NCBI GenBank assembly: GCA_940671915.1
Contig: CALNVZ010002100.1
Location: 1,840,981 to 1,904,980 of the forward strand
Length of the DNA: 64,000 nt
Reading direction: 5' to 3'
Origin: Paracentrotus lividus
Lineage: Eukaryota > Echinodermata > Echinoidea > Camarodonta > Echinidae
The translations under genes and the position numbers were made by a program. Below the pieces are notes generated by a model that saw only the letters and a list, made by a program, of their open reading frames with translations, did no database searches and was not told the DNA's origin. Below are positions 1-10,759 of this stretch, one piece after another; position 1 is the first letter of the stretch; every line of letters starts with the position of its first letter.

Positions 1-54
1 AGTTAAAGGGAAATATTAAAATCACTTCATAAAAAATAACATATCACACAACCA

Positions 55-262
55 AACATGTTGGCGCAATCAGTAGAGCGTCTGCCTCATGAACGGGAGA
101 CCGTGGGTTCGATCCCCGGATGAGTCATACCAAAGACTTGAAATTTGGACCCTCTGCCTTCTAGCCAGGGGCTCCGTATTTGGGAATGGAGAAGGGTAGT
201 AACGTTATGTTATGCAGGGACCGCTGGGAGAACAGTTCATTAATTATCATTATTATTTTCAG
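55..262 (+). repeat. tRNA-derived SINE
   Basis: The first ~75 bases carry internal pol III promoter elements: an A-box-like TGGCGCAATCAGTAGAGCG and a B-box GGTTCGATCCCC spaced as in a tRNA. They are followed by a non-tRNA body (AAAGACTTGAAATTTGG onward) and a short ATT-rich tail near 240-262. A tRNA-like head, unrelated body and A/T tail is the usual SINE architecture. The acceptor stem does not close, so it is not a functional tRNA gene. It lies beyond exon 3 of the minus-strand GTF2E2 gene, probably in the next intron. Confidence 0.65.
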
Positions 263-519
263 AGAACCACCAGGATGAAACTTTTTTTATATTTTGTTAC
301 TCAATCTAAGTATCTACAAATTAGGAATCTACAATATGAAAATACGCACATAACAGATGATCTTCGAGCGCACGGGTCGGAAGGCATGCCTCCTCCGTAT
401 TGCCACATCGAAAAAAAAGGCATGCGCATGTTGAGTATTTTACATCCATTTATACCATGACATCTTTGAGATATTGACCTCCAAATCTATTAAAGTTGTA
501 TCATCAGAATTATTTCCAA

Positions 520-1490
520 CTCAGGAAGGATGGCTATGATGTAAAAAAGGATAAAATGTTTAAGTTGATCTGTCAAAGGTCCTTCAGAAATTGCACAAAC
601 GAGTCATTACATATAATAACCAGTGACCCTTTGATGTCCTAACCTCAAAAATCTATCAGTTCATCTTTCCTCCCACATGACCCAAGTTTGAAGTTGATCC
701 ATAAAACGGTTCAGAAGTTAACAGCAGGAACGTGCCATTTTCATGTATACAATGACGTCTGTGACCCTTGACCTTTGACTTCATGACCTCAAAATATATA
801 AATTTCATTGTCCCTACCATATGCACACATGACCCAAGTTTTGATGTTCACCATCCAAACTGTTCTTAAGTTATCGCAAGAACAGCCATTTTCACGTACA
901 CAATGCCCTCTGGGCCTTTGAACTTTGACCTCATGAATCTAAATTCTAATCAGTTTATTGTCCGTCCATATGCACATATGACCCAAGTTTGAAATTGATC
1001 TGTCAAACGGTTTTTAAGTTTATTGCGAGAAACAAGCCATTTTCATGTACACAATGACATCTGTGACCTTTGACCTTTGACCTCATGACCAAATTCTAAT
1101 CAGTTCATTGTCCCTACCATATGCATACATGATCCAAGTTTGAAGTTGACCCGTCAAACCGTTCTTAAGTTATTGCGAGAACGAACCATTTTTCATGTAT
1201 AAATGACATCTGTGACCTTTGACCTTTGACCTCATGACCCTAAAATCTATTCAGTTCATTGCCCTCCCCATAGGCACACATTACCCAAGTTTGAAGTTGA
1301 CCCGTCAAACGGTTTTTAAGTTATGGTGAGAACGAGCCATTTTCATGCATACAATGACCTCTGTGACCTTTGACCTTTGACTAATGACCCAAGTCTAATC
1401 AGATCATTGTCCCTACCATATGCATACATGATCGCAAGTTTGAAAGTGATCCGTCAAACGGTTCTTAAGTTATCGCGAGAACGAAAACGG
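520..1490 (+). repeat. ~150-bp diverged tandem repeat, about 6 units
   Basis: Successive units contain 'gtgacctttgacctttgacc', 'tcagttcattgtccctacc', 'aagtttgaagttgaccc' and 'aacgagccattttcatg'. The TGACC blocks recur near 760, 912, 1063, 1212 and 1360, so the period is about 150 bp. Units differ by many substitutions. Each TGACCTTTGACCT is the reverse complement of a DR1 nuclear-receptor element. The array runs directly into the GGAC run and hairpin at 1490-1576, so it is probably the internal satellite of one dispersed element; an inverted, truncated relative lies at 38,741-38,940. Confidence 0.85.
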
Positions 1491-1576
1491 GACGGACGTA
1501 CGGACGGACGGACGGACGGACAGACAACCCGAAAACATAATGCCTCCGGCACCACCATCGGTGGCGGAGGCATAAA
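1490..1576 (+). repeat. GGAC microsatellite plus TGCCTCCG hairpin (element end)
   Basis: A (GGAC)n run at about 1492-1523 is followed by a near-perfect hairpin at 1541-1573, arms TGCCTCCGgCACC / GGTGgCGGAGGCA, a 13-bp stem with one mismatch. The same hairpin-plus-'cgtccgtcc' arrangement occurs inverted at 38,741-38,815. It probably marks one end of the dispersed element whose body is the preceding tandem array. Element class is not determined. Confidence 0.7.
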
Positions 1577-1688
1577 AATGTTGCTAAATATATATAAAAA
1601 AGAAAATGCTTATCATGTGAAATAGAATAGACAAAATTCATCGGAAGTAAGATTAGCAAGAGTGCAAAATCTTCACTTTGGTACTGAC

Positions 1689-1786
1689 CTTCATATGGTT
1701 GACAATCTTTGCAAGGACACCGAATTTATATTTGGAGCTACCGGCGTGCATCTTGTAATTCAGACCTGTTGATGCTCTACTCGATC
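1689..1786 (-). CDS. GTF2E2: GTF2E2 (TFIIE beta) exon 3
   Basis: The minus strand has acceptor ATGAAG|GATCG and donor ATGAAG|GTCAGT around a 98-nt exon. Joined in phase 1 to exon 2 it reads through SSKYKFGVLAKIVNHMK, closely matching the start of the TFIIE-beta core winged-helix domain (KFGVLAKIVNYMK in vertebrates). It ends in phase 0. The following exons are not in the window. A pyrimidine-poor acceptor is slightly unusual, but the protein match and phases are strong. Confidence 0.9.
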
Positions 1787-2358
1787 CTTCATTTAATTAA
1801 GAAATAAAAAGAGGAGATTATACTCATTGACACATAAATATTTGGGATATATATTTTGTGCTTTATGAAAATTTAGGCTATATGTTTCAGTGAAATAATG
1901 AGAATGGTTGGTATGAAGTATTCCGTGGTTTCGTCATAATTGAACTTGATATCTGATTTGGTTTGAGACATCGCTATGATCCCATTGGCATTACTGGTAC
2001 CAGGAATTTCATAAGTAGGCCTATGCTAGAAAAAAAAACTCATAAATTCGATTCAGTCCAAAATCTTAAAAATATCCCCATACACAAAACTTTTAGCTTG
2101 GATAATAGTATGAAAATCAGGTAATCTATTTTTTAAATCATAAAAATACAAGACAACAATCTTTATTTATTATTACAACATCAAAATTATCATCCTCCCA
2201 CCCCCCCCCAAAAAAAAACAAAACAAAACAAAATCTTCCAATGTGATAGTGATTCAGGTACTACACTTTCGTATCCCACCACGAGAAGAGATAGGGTTGG
2301 GTAGGATAGGGTAGAGTGGCGAGTAGGTGATACAATGCATTAGCACCAAGGATCCTAC

Positions 2359-2525
2359 CTGGCTCTGAAAAGCCAGAGCCTGGTTTTTTCTTCTTGTTTG
2401 GAGGTTCATTGGAGGATCCAGCTTTTGGTCTTTTCTTCTCAACGACTGGTTGAGATTTGGCTCTTTTCAAGAAGGCCTCTCTGTCTCTCAGCAGTGCTTG
2501 ATCCATGTTTGGCATGTGAAGTCGT
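2359..2525 (-). CDS. GTF2E2: GTF2E2 (TFIIE beta) exon 2, conserved N-terminus
   Basis: TFIIE beta is the small subunit of the general transcription factor TFIIE, which recruits and regulates TFIIH at RNA polymerase II promoters in the nucleus. The exon lies between acceptor TTTCCAG (minus strand) and donor AGCCAG|GTAGG. It encodes MDQALLRDREAFLKRA and VVEKK, then a lysine-rich linker (NKKKK), the same order as vertebrate TFIIE beta (MDPSLLRERELFKKRA, VVEKR, KKKK). Two ATGs in the exon (2515 and 2506) could start translation, and the frame is also open through exon 1. The ATG at 2506 aligns with the vertebrate start. It ends in phase 1, matching exon 3. Confidence 0.92.
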
Positions 2526-3386
2526 CTGGAAAGGTTAAGGAGAAAATAAGGGCATCATACAGTTACAATTTGTTGGATAGTATATACAACATTTGTATTA
2601 AATCTCTCTTTTAAAAAGATAATTTTTTAATGAATTCTTTTAATATTTTCTAATTCAATTTGGTTTATCAAAAAAAGTCCAAAGAAGTATAAAAAAAACG
2701 ATGACGTCAAATCAAGTTTATAAATTACATAGAGACCCATGTCTAATTTTACTCCCGACCCTCAGTAAGAATAAGAATAAAAGTTGTATAGTAATTCAAC
2801 TGTAACTCCAATATCATTGATAAACCCTGTACCGTACTAGATGTACCCTCGTCTGTACCTGTCACACAGGTATTCCTCTGCACCATTTGCAATTCTCCAA
2901 ACTGGAGGAAATCATGTGAAGAAGAAGATTATCAAATGTTTACTGATTAAATGTTCACATGTTCATTAGTCATGTTCATAACTCTCTGCATGAAAGTTTG
3001 AAAAATTGATTTGTAGGGCCTAATTGTAGAGTAAAAAATATTTCTCCCTTTAGTTTTGCATTTTAAAATATTAGATCTTGATAATTAGTATGAAAAAGTC
3101 TTTGCTGTTGTGAATGCTGAATCTGGAGATCTAGCAGTCTATCGCTAAAAAACAGAAAATGATAATCTAGCCCAAGTGTAGAAGGGTCTACAATCATTTG
3201 TAAAATAATTATGATCATGGTAATAATAATAAAGTCCAATTCAAAGAGTGTAGATCTATGCCTAGTAGTAGGCGACCTAATTTTGGGAGCACAAAAATAG
3301 CTTTAACCATGTTTGATCGGGGATTGAACTGATCGGGAAAGTAACTCAGGACTTAACGTTAGGCTAGGGCTAGGGCACTCATTACT

Positions 3387-3415
3387 ACGAGGTCGATACG
3401 TAGTATCGACCTCGT
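3387..3415. repeat. Perfect 13-bp-arm palindrome (spacer GTA)
   Basis: ACGAGGTCGATAC, GTA, GTATCGACCTCGT: two perfectly complementary 13-base arms with a 3-base spacer, in intron 1 of GTF2E2 about 180 bp downstream of exon 1. It could be a dyad protein-binding site or a small hairpin. No function is recognised. Confidence 0.8.
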
Positions 3416-3592
3416 TAACCAAGTCCTTTGAAAAAAGTAGATTTTTTTTTGACCACTTTTTTCTTCATTTTTCTATGCCTATGATGAAAAAGAACCACAC
3501 CTAACGATGATTTATATATTTTTTCCTCACTTGGTCCCAATTAAAAAAATTTTCCAACTAAATAAACGTAGAAAAAAAAGGAGAAAACTCAC

Positions 3593-3618
3593 CGCATTGG
3601 CTCCCATGTAGTGGCCAT
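3593..3618 (-). CDS. GTF2E2: GTF2E2 exon 1, possible N-terminal extension / 5' UTR
   Basis: A consensus donor GCG|GTGAGT on the minus strand ends this first exon at 3593. ATG at 3618 (context ACTATGG, strong Kozak) is in frame across the splice with the conserved TFIIE-beta start, giving MATTWEPMRRLH before MPNMDQ. A further in-frame ATG at 3651 has a weak context, and an in-frame TAA lies just upstream of it. The region may instead be 5' UTR with translation starting in exon 2. The transcription start must lie a little to the right; no TATA box is evident. Confidence 0.6.
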
Positions 3619-3819
3619 AGTCCAACCCTCTTGTAAATGGCGCCCGTGCATCAATATACTATATTGTTAAAAGAGTCGTCCCAAATCAACCCAATCAACT
3701 CGGCCTGTTACAAAAGTCGGTATCGCCAGAGAGCAGGCTCAAATTGCATTCCTCGGTGGTACTATATCCGTTGTGTGGGCGAGCTTGTGTTTCCTCAGAT
3801 CATCGTACCTCAGCGAATG

Positions 3820-4070
3820 AAATAAATATATAGGTGGAGTTGACTCGAAGCTTCGCGTAATGCTGATCTTGTCGAAAGATAAAGTGAATCTCGATTGAAG
3901 TCAGCCTAGTATCGATAATTCTTGTTTGGACTGTCAGCCTTTAATTTGCTTGTTAACCTTCAAATTATTTACCAAGACGTGTGTGTAGTATCTTCACATT
4001 TGAAAGATAAAATGAATCTTGATTGATGTCAGCCTAGCAAGTACATCGCTAAACTTCTTCTTGCGTTGAT
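3820..4070 (+). repeat. Diverged dispersed-repeat fragment
   Basis: 'accaagacgtgtgtgtagtatcttcacatt' near 3970-4000 resembles 'acccagacgtgtgtgtcgtatcttcaaatt' near 20,990-21,020. 'gataaa(a/g)tgaatct(c/t)gattga(a/t)gtcagcctag' occurs twice, at about 3878 and 4003, so there is also a ~125-bp internal duplication. No coding potential seen. Confidence 0.5.
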
Positions 4071-4099
4071 ATTATGGCAAGCATTTGGATACAACTATT

Positions 4100-4265
4100 T
4101 TTGCCACTGCTTTTTTTCATTTATATATTTTTTATTTTGGCTTTTTCTTGTGGAAAATTATTTTCAGGCCTAATTGTTTTTTTCTTGTCCTTCGTCCCCC
4201 CCCCCCCATTTCTCTTCTTCTTCTTTTTTTTTTTATATATATTTTTTCTCCATACTTCTTTTTCT

Positions 4266-4298
<33 letters not shown>

Positions 4299-5110
4299 CT
4301 CCTCACTTTTCTTCTTTTCTTCTCTTTTTTTTGTTTATATCTCTCCCTTCTTTTTCTCCATCATACTTTTCTTCTTTTTCTTCTTTCTTTTTTCCCCTCT
4401 CTCTCTCTCTCTCTCTCTCTGTATTTTTTTTTAATGTTTTTTTTTCTGGTCTCCATTCTTTTTTTTTTCTTTTTTTTTCTCTCTTTTCCTCTTTTTTTTT
4501 TCTCTCAGTCCTAGCCTCCTTTTCTCTCCATTCTCTTTCCTTTTCCGGTTTCATGTCTCTTCCTTCGTCTTTCCTTTTTTTTTTCTTTCTCTCCTTTTTT
4601 CTCTCTCTTCTTTCCTATTTTTTTTTTTTTCTCTCCTTGATTTTTTTTTTTCTCTCGTGTCTATCTTCTCATTCTATGCTCTTTCCTTTTGTTTTCTCAT
4701 TCTTGTTGTGTTTTTGTTTTTTGTCTCAAATCGTCTTTTTGCTGTCTCTGTGCTAGTTTCCTTTTTCCTATCCTTGGGCTCGTTGTCTTTGTTCTGTTTC
4801 GATTGTGCTTTGGTCCTACTGCGTTTGTCGTTTGTGAGCTGTGCGGTGGTTGCAGGATGTTGTATAATTTTGTTGTGTATGCTGTTGGGTTTATTTTTTT
4901 GATCTTGCTCTCTCGTCATTCCTGCAGGGTTTGTGCGGTGTTGTGTTTTTTTTTTCCTTTGAGAGGATACTTCCCTTTCCTCTCCAGGTGTGAAATCATG
5001 GGAGATTATTTTTTCCTTATGTTTTGATTTCGGTTTTTTCTTTCTTTTTTTCTTTTTCTTGTTTATTTGTTTTATTGTTTATTTTTTGTATTCTTCTTCT
5101 TTTTTTTTAA
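4100..5110 (+). repeat. Pyrimidine (C/T) tract, about 1 kb
   Basis: The plus strand is almost wholly T and C, with (TC)n blocks near 4265-4290 and 4398-4420 and long T runs; G appears only towards 4,700-5,000. Open frames across it, in three phases and both strands, are Leu/Phe/Ser or Lys/Glu low-complexity translations and are not genes. Confidence 0.9.
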
Positions 5111-5144
5111 TTTAATTAAATGTTTTGCTTGACCGTCGAAGTTG

Positions 5145-5265
5145 ATTGATAGACATCACATCGGTCAGGTGTGCGATATAATTAATCCAAGAATGGAATT
5201 AGCAAAGTACTTTCCGGAAGTAAGTACCGTTTTTAACCTCTCTTTAAATAGTTATATTTATTAGT
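5145..5265 (+). repeat. Diverged dispersed-repeat fragment (second half)
   Basis: 'ggtcagg...gcgatataat..agaatggaat...aaagtact...cggaag...tttaaatagt' matches 20,855-20,930 in the same orientation with many differences. Together with 3820-4070 it suggests one element of the 20.8-21.05 kb type, split by the pyrimidine tract. Confidence 0.45.
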
Positions 5266-8200
5266 AAAATATAAGCGCTGTGTTGATGTGATAAGTGTAG
5301 TTGAGCAGTTGGTGTTGCGTGTATTGTGGTTTTCCGCCTGTACTGGTGTCTCTGACGTGGTTTCGTTAACATTTCTTTTTTCGATATGATAGCCTAGTCG
5401 ATGTAAGTTTTAGTCGCTCGATGTGTACCGAGCCTGGTTAGACGCGTGGTGTTGTCGTATTCGATCGTTTCTGTGTCAGGATAGATTCAAGCTTTCAAGT
5501 GTTGATGATGAATGGTTTTATTTTAACTTCAATGGGTTTTGTCCGAAAGGAAAAAAGGAAAATGATTTCATAAATTCCTGCTATCATGAGTTGAACTATC
5601 GTGACTTATCTACACAATGATAACGAAGCTTGAGTACTTCATCTTACGGAAATACCGGATAACGTATATTTTTGTGTGAGTTATCTAGTTATGTGTTCGC
5701 GTTATATTTTATTAGCGTAAGTGAATTGCAATGTATAAAAACGGCCAAATCGCGCGATTGCTGGGTAGTGGTGTATGGGGGCTCGGTACGGGATGGCTCA
5801 GTAGAGAGTTGTCCGGTGGTGTGAGCGTGTGGCGTTAATTAAGATAGCTGGTTGTTTGGCTTGTATCATTTGTGGAGTCCTATATTAGGGTACCCTCTTA
5901 GTGTGGTCGCCTTACAAGTGAATGGTACTGTGAGTTACGTGCGTTAGTAGATATGTGGGTATGGTGGTCTCGTTGTCTTGTGTCGTTTGTTTCTTGATCT
6001 GTCTTGTGTGATGTTTTGTGGTGTGTTTGTGGCCGTTTTGTTTGTTTAGTTGGGTTCTGGTGTTGATTTGTTGGGTGTTGTGTTGCGCATGTCGTGTGTC
6101 TCGTCTTTTGGTCGTGGAGGTTTGTGGTGTTTTATTTCCTTAAATATGTGGGTTTAGAACTGGTTCGGTTGGTGATTGGTCCTACATTGTAAAGGTATTT
6201 TGTGGTTGGTTAGCAGTCTTAGTTGTGGCTGACACGATGCAAATGTTTTTGATGTGGTTAGTGTTATAGCAGTGCTATTGGTAGGAAAGATGTAGGGAGT
6301 GTTTATGCTTTGGTTCTGTAGGATATCATGAGTAAGAGGATCACTTTGTTCGATTTAGTAGTTGATTTGGTGTATGTGTTCGGCCAGGTGGGTGGACAAA
6401 GCAATATTTGGTCAGCGTGTGGCTGCTCTTTGGTTTTCTCGGTGATGGTTTTTGGTGTTTTTGTGTTGTCTGATTTGGGTATTTTTGCCGGTCAAGTAAT
6501 TATAGTTTTTATTTATAATGCTTATCTATAAGTCATACTGGTCTACGAGTGAGTTGAAGCGAACAAGAAAAAGTCTATTATCAAACCTCGGCAGTAAATA
6601 AACGCTCAGAAATTTTGTCCTCTGTGACTTTGAAAATTGGTAAAGATCAAGCGTGGGAAGAGTGCTAGTAACTCATGCTTTGAGGGCATTTGTTAATCTA
6701 AAAAAACGTTACGCTGGTCGATGGTGAGCTGGTGGGGGTTAGGTGTTTTTTTTCGCGCTGTTTGTGGTTGTGTGGTGTGTAGAGGTTCGTGCTCCTAACA
6801 ATTTTGGTCATGGCTTGGTGGTGTCGAAGGATAAATGTTCGTTTAATGTGTCAGAGTGTTGTGCTCTGTTGGTAATTTTGGTTTAGGGGCTGTGTTATAG
6901 GGGTTTGTTTTCTAGTGTTTCCATGGACGATAATATACGTCCATTTTGAAAATGTAAGATCGCCCAGATCAGAAATAGATCATTTGTGAATCAATTTTTA
7001 GGATGATAGAATTGAATTAGGAGATAAGTTTGTTTAGGTTATGGCATCTTGGTGGATTCTAGAGGAGTAATGGTGTATGTCTAATTAGGTATACCTTCTG
7101 CAAAAGACGGACCTGTTGCAGGTGCTTCCTTATTGGTATTCTTTTTTTTTTATTGTATTCCGGTTGAATTTTCGTTTTTTTTCGGTTGCATGCATTGGTT
7201 TCTCTGTATTTGTCTGGTTTTTCTCCGGATTGTGCTGCGTCTTGATTTGTGGTCGCTGGGTGGTTACTCTAGTGGCCCTGTGTTTGTTGTCCACATGCGA
7301 GGCGTGTGGGTGATCTTAGGCTGCTTCGGCATAGGTCTGCGTGCTAGGGTATTGGTATTATATTCACCCGGGATAAAAGGGTATTACATGCTTGTGCTGG
7401 GATTTGCTCAGTACCCTATGTTCCGTTTATTTCAGATGTGTATTGCGATTTCGACTGTCAAACCAAAAATGGGCTGATTATTGGTAGAACTATTTAGTGT
7501 GTTGAGGTGTCAGTAGTGATCTGTCATTACTAAATTGTTCGGGATTGGTTCTAGTTTTGTTTTTGGGTTGTGGGGTGTATATAAGTGAGGGGTGTTTTGT
7601 ACGATGGAGGGAGGTATTTAGGTTTTCGGGTTGTGTGCTAAATTGCAAGGTAGGTGGTTTGGTGTCTGTATCATGTGAGTAATTTATGGCTTTGGTTGGA
7701 CTTCGTTGGCATTATTTCTTTTATATGGAATGGAATATGGAGCCTATTTATAATACATGGGTATGGTTGTTCTAAATGGTATGTAGGATTTGGGTATTAA
7801 ACATGAGTAGGTATGTTTGTTGGGCCGGTGTGTGTTGTAATATTTCTCGTCATTCGCGCATTAATTCGTGTGTTTGCTGATTTGTGGATCAATAAATGAT
7901 GTAACGGTTACGGTAAGCGTAACTCCGTTAATCTGTCGGGTTTGTTTTTTGTTGTGGTGGGTGTTTTAGGTGATGGTAGAACTTGAACTCGATTGTTGTT
8001 GTGTTGTGTCTGGATGGTTTTATTCCTTAGCTATTAATAAAATGACATAAACTTGCTAGATTACTCTATAATGATTTTGTATCGCGTTTGTCTCAGAAGA
8101 ATTAAATCTGAACGTTTCGCTCAAGTAATCTCCATGTTTGAGCGACCGAGGAATGTTAGTGGTTTGTTTGTCTCGGGTTGATTTGACCGCGTCGTTTAAG

Positions 8201-10750
8201 GAGGAAGGTGTTGAATGCAAAGTTTGTCTGTTTCCCGAGAAAAAGCGCATGGGTGCATTGCTTTAGTTGGTATACGTGCGTAATAGATGCTTGGCAAAAA
8301 TTAAATGTTCTTGCTCTTGACAGGAGCTGTAAGTGCTGTATGCTTGAAGATTATGGTGCCCGATTGATTTTGCTTTTGTGGGGGTGGGTGGTATAGGTTA
8401 GGGTTTGTAGAGGTGGTGGTATTGATAAGTAAAGTATCCTGACACTTCATCTACGAGCTAAACTCTTGAGAGTCATAAGTATGCACCTATAAGTGGTAAC
8501 GAAACTAATAGCATGCGTGAATTGCCCATCTAATTGAATCTTTAGTTCTCATTGCAATATAATGTCGTTGTCTCCTATTAAGATCCCCTGGAGGCCGCTT
8601 TGCGCTGGTCGCTTTGCTATGCGGATACCAAATAGGGTCCCTATAAATATTTTTTAATGTTTTGTTTTAGTTATGTATTATAAATCGCGCCGTTATTTAC
8701 AGATTGTTATGCGCATTGAGAGTTGTACGTTCACAAGGGAAAAAAGGAATAGTTTAACTAGGAGACCAAAACGTTTCGTCATAGGTGGAATAAGTTGTCG
8801 TAGGTGTTTGTGTCTTTGATTTGAGGGGTCGAAGCATTAGGGTTATCATTCTTTTCCGTAGGGAAATAATCTGGACATGATTGCGTTTTTCTGCTTTTTT
8901 TGTGACGACCTCCTGTGTTCCCCCCTCCCAGTTTGGTAGTGTCCGGGTGTCTTATCACAGTCTGAGTTGTGCGGCAAGGCAGTACGCATAGCGGTGCTGG
9001 GTGAGACTCGCTGTCTGTGCTTGGTTGATTACCTGAATTCTTCCTTTCACTGCATTGCCACGGGAAATCGTTTCAGCGAGTTCTGCACTTGACAGGGGCA
9101 GTGTGTTCGCTTACATAACAGAGCCTAGTGCGAAGGTTAGGCAAGACAAGTATTCGTTATTGGATCCAAGAAGATAAGGTATAGCAATAGAACTATAACT
9201 ATTTTTGTTTCATTAAAATAAATTAAAAGGAATGGTATTTAATAGGTGGAAGGGTATATAATACAAATATAACAATGATCATTCTCTCTCTAAGAAACAG
9301 GGTTAAAACTATGTTCGCTATGATTCAGGAACATCACATAGTATCTAGATTGACCCTCTTGGGCCGATGGTCCTCGAGGAGATGAATAGTTGAACAATAA
9401 TATCGTTACTATAGTAGAAGCTTGTGTGCAATTCTAGATTGAAGTGAGTATTTGGGGCGTGTGTGGGTTTGTTGTTTTGTTTGAGAATGTCGGGTAATGT
9501 ACGAGTAAGTGTTGTCTTGTGTGTGAGTGTTCTGTGTTCAATTGAAGCTTAGTGTGTTTGTTTGTGTGTAATTTTGTTGGTGTGTTGTGTTCTTCGTTTT
9601 TGGCTGGACCAGACACTTATCGTTGGTGCTAGGGTTTTTGTCGTTTCGTGTTTGTTTTTGGCATTTATAGTGTTTTTGTGGACCATAGTGTAAGGCGTAG
9701 TCTTGGTGTGTTTGCGGTTGGTGTGTTTTTGGGCCTGGTTAGTGTTTGTGTATGTTGCGCTTTTACTCGGTTATCGGTTGGCCTCTGTTATTATTTCTAC
9801 TCTTTGCGAGTTGTGGTTTGTCCGTTTAGTGATGATGGTTGTGGTTGTGGGAACCTACGACATGTATGACACACCTTGAATAATAGTAGCTTAACTAACC
9901 GGAGGTTGGTGTTTTGTGTTGATTTCCGTTTCGTGGTAGTGTAGTGTTGGGATGAGCTATAGGCTGACGGGAGATTGTTAGTTTTCTTTAATTAGTACAC
10001 ATGACAATTTTTACTTAGATTATCGTGTTACTTCGTAGAGTAACCGTCTTTCGCCTCTCATAATCTGTACTGCACTATAGACTGTAGTTTGGTGTGTTGC
10101 TGTTCGGATAGGACTGTTGCTTTGACTGAGTTATTGTTGTGGCTCAAGCGAAGCTTGTGAGAACTACTCTGCGCTATAACTCATAGACATATATAATACG
10201 GCTAATAGTATTTAATACTGTTAGATTCTCGTGTCTTTGGTATGCTGCTGCGGATGACGATACTCGAAAACGTCTATGATTATTCTACTTCGGTAGTGTT
10301 GATGTAAAGCTTCGATTATGTGTTGAGTTTATCGAGAGCGCTGGTTCATCCTTCAGGCGTGTGTTCTGGGGGTGTTTAATATGGGCTCTTCCAGTTCTTA
10401 TTTATGTCATGACGTATTTGGTATGCTGATAGTGTTCCGTCTTTATTTAAGGATCGTCTGTTGAACTGTTTCTATCCGTCGGTACACGTATACTTTGCGG
10501 GTTGTAAGATGTTTTCATGAGGAACGATCCATCAGTCCTTGTCGTGTCTGGGAGCGCGCACACCTTTAAAAACTAGTTTGTTGCACTTTGTATGCCCATT
10601 TGCCCTTAATGGTGGTGTTTCATCAGTAGCATTAGAAACGGTTTTATTCTTATCATATTCGCAAAGTTTAGTCGTTGAATGTATAAACTAGACTGCAAAT
10701 ATTATTGTCACAACCTTTTGTAAAAAGTTCGGATGTTTGATTGGGTTTGG
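5265..10750. other. G+T-rich strand-asymmetric mosaic, no gene recognised
   Basis: Long stretches of the plus strand are strongly G+T rich (for example 5,960-6,150, 7,160-7,300, 9,440-9,620, 9,640-9,760); in 6001-6060 only 6 of 60 bases are A or C. They alternate with blocks of ordinary composition (about 6,540-6,720, 8,040-8,140, 8,420-8,640, 9,120-9,420, 10,000-10,260). The short open frames are Val/Cys/Phe/Leu-rich chance frames without conserved motifs or splice-phase partners. No internal repeat unit is obvious by eye. Confidence 0.7.
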
Positions 10751-10759
10751 TTTTGCCTA

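Noticed and set aside
61-130. A functional tRNA gene
   Set aside because: A and B boxes are present, but the acceptor stem does not pair and a SINE-like body and tail follow.
4074-4902. Long overlapping open frames (146 and 223 codons and others)
   Set aside because: They are low-complexity translations of a pyrimidine tract, open in several phases and on both strands, with no domain or splice structure.
5191-5215. Exon-like ATGGAATTAGC... followed by GTAAGTACC
   Set aside because: The same sequence occurs as a diverged repeat at 20.88 kb, so it is part of a dispersed element.
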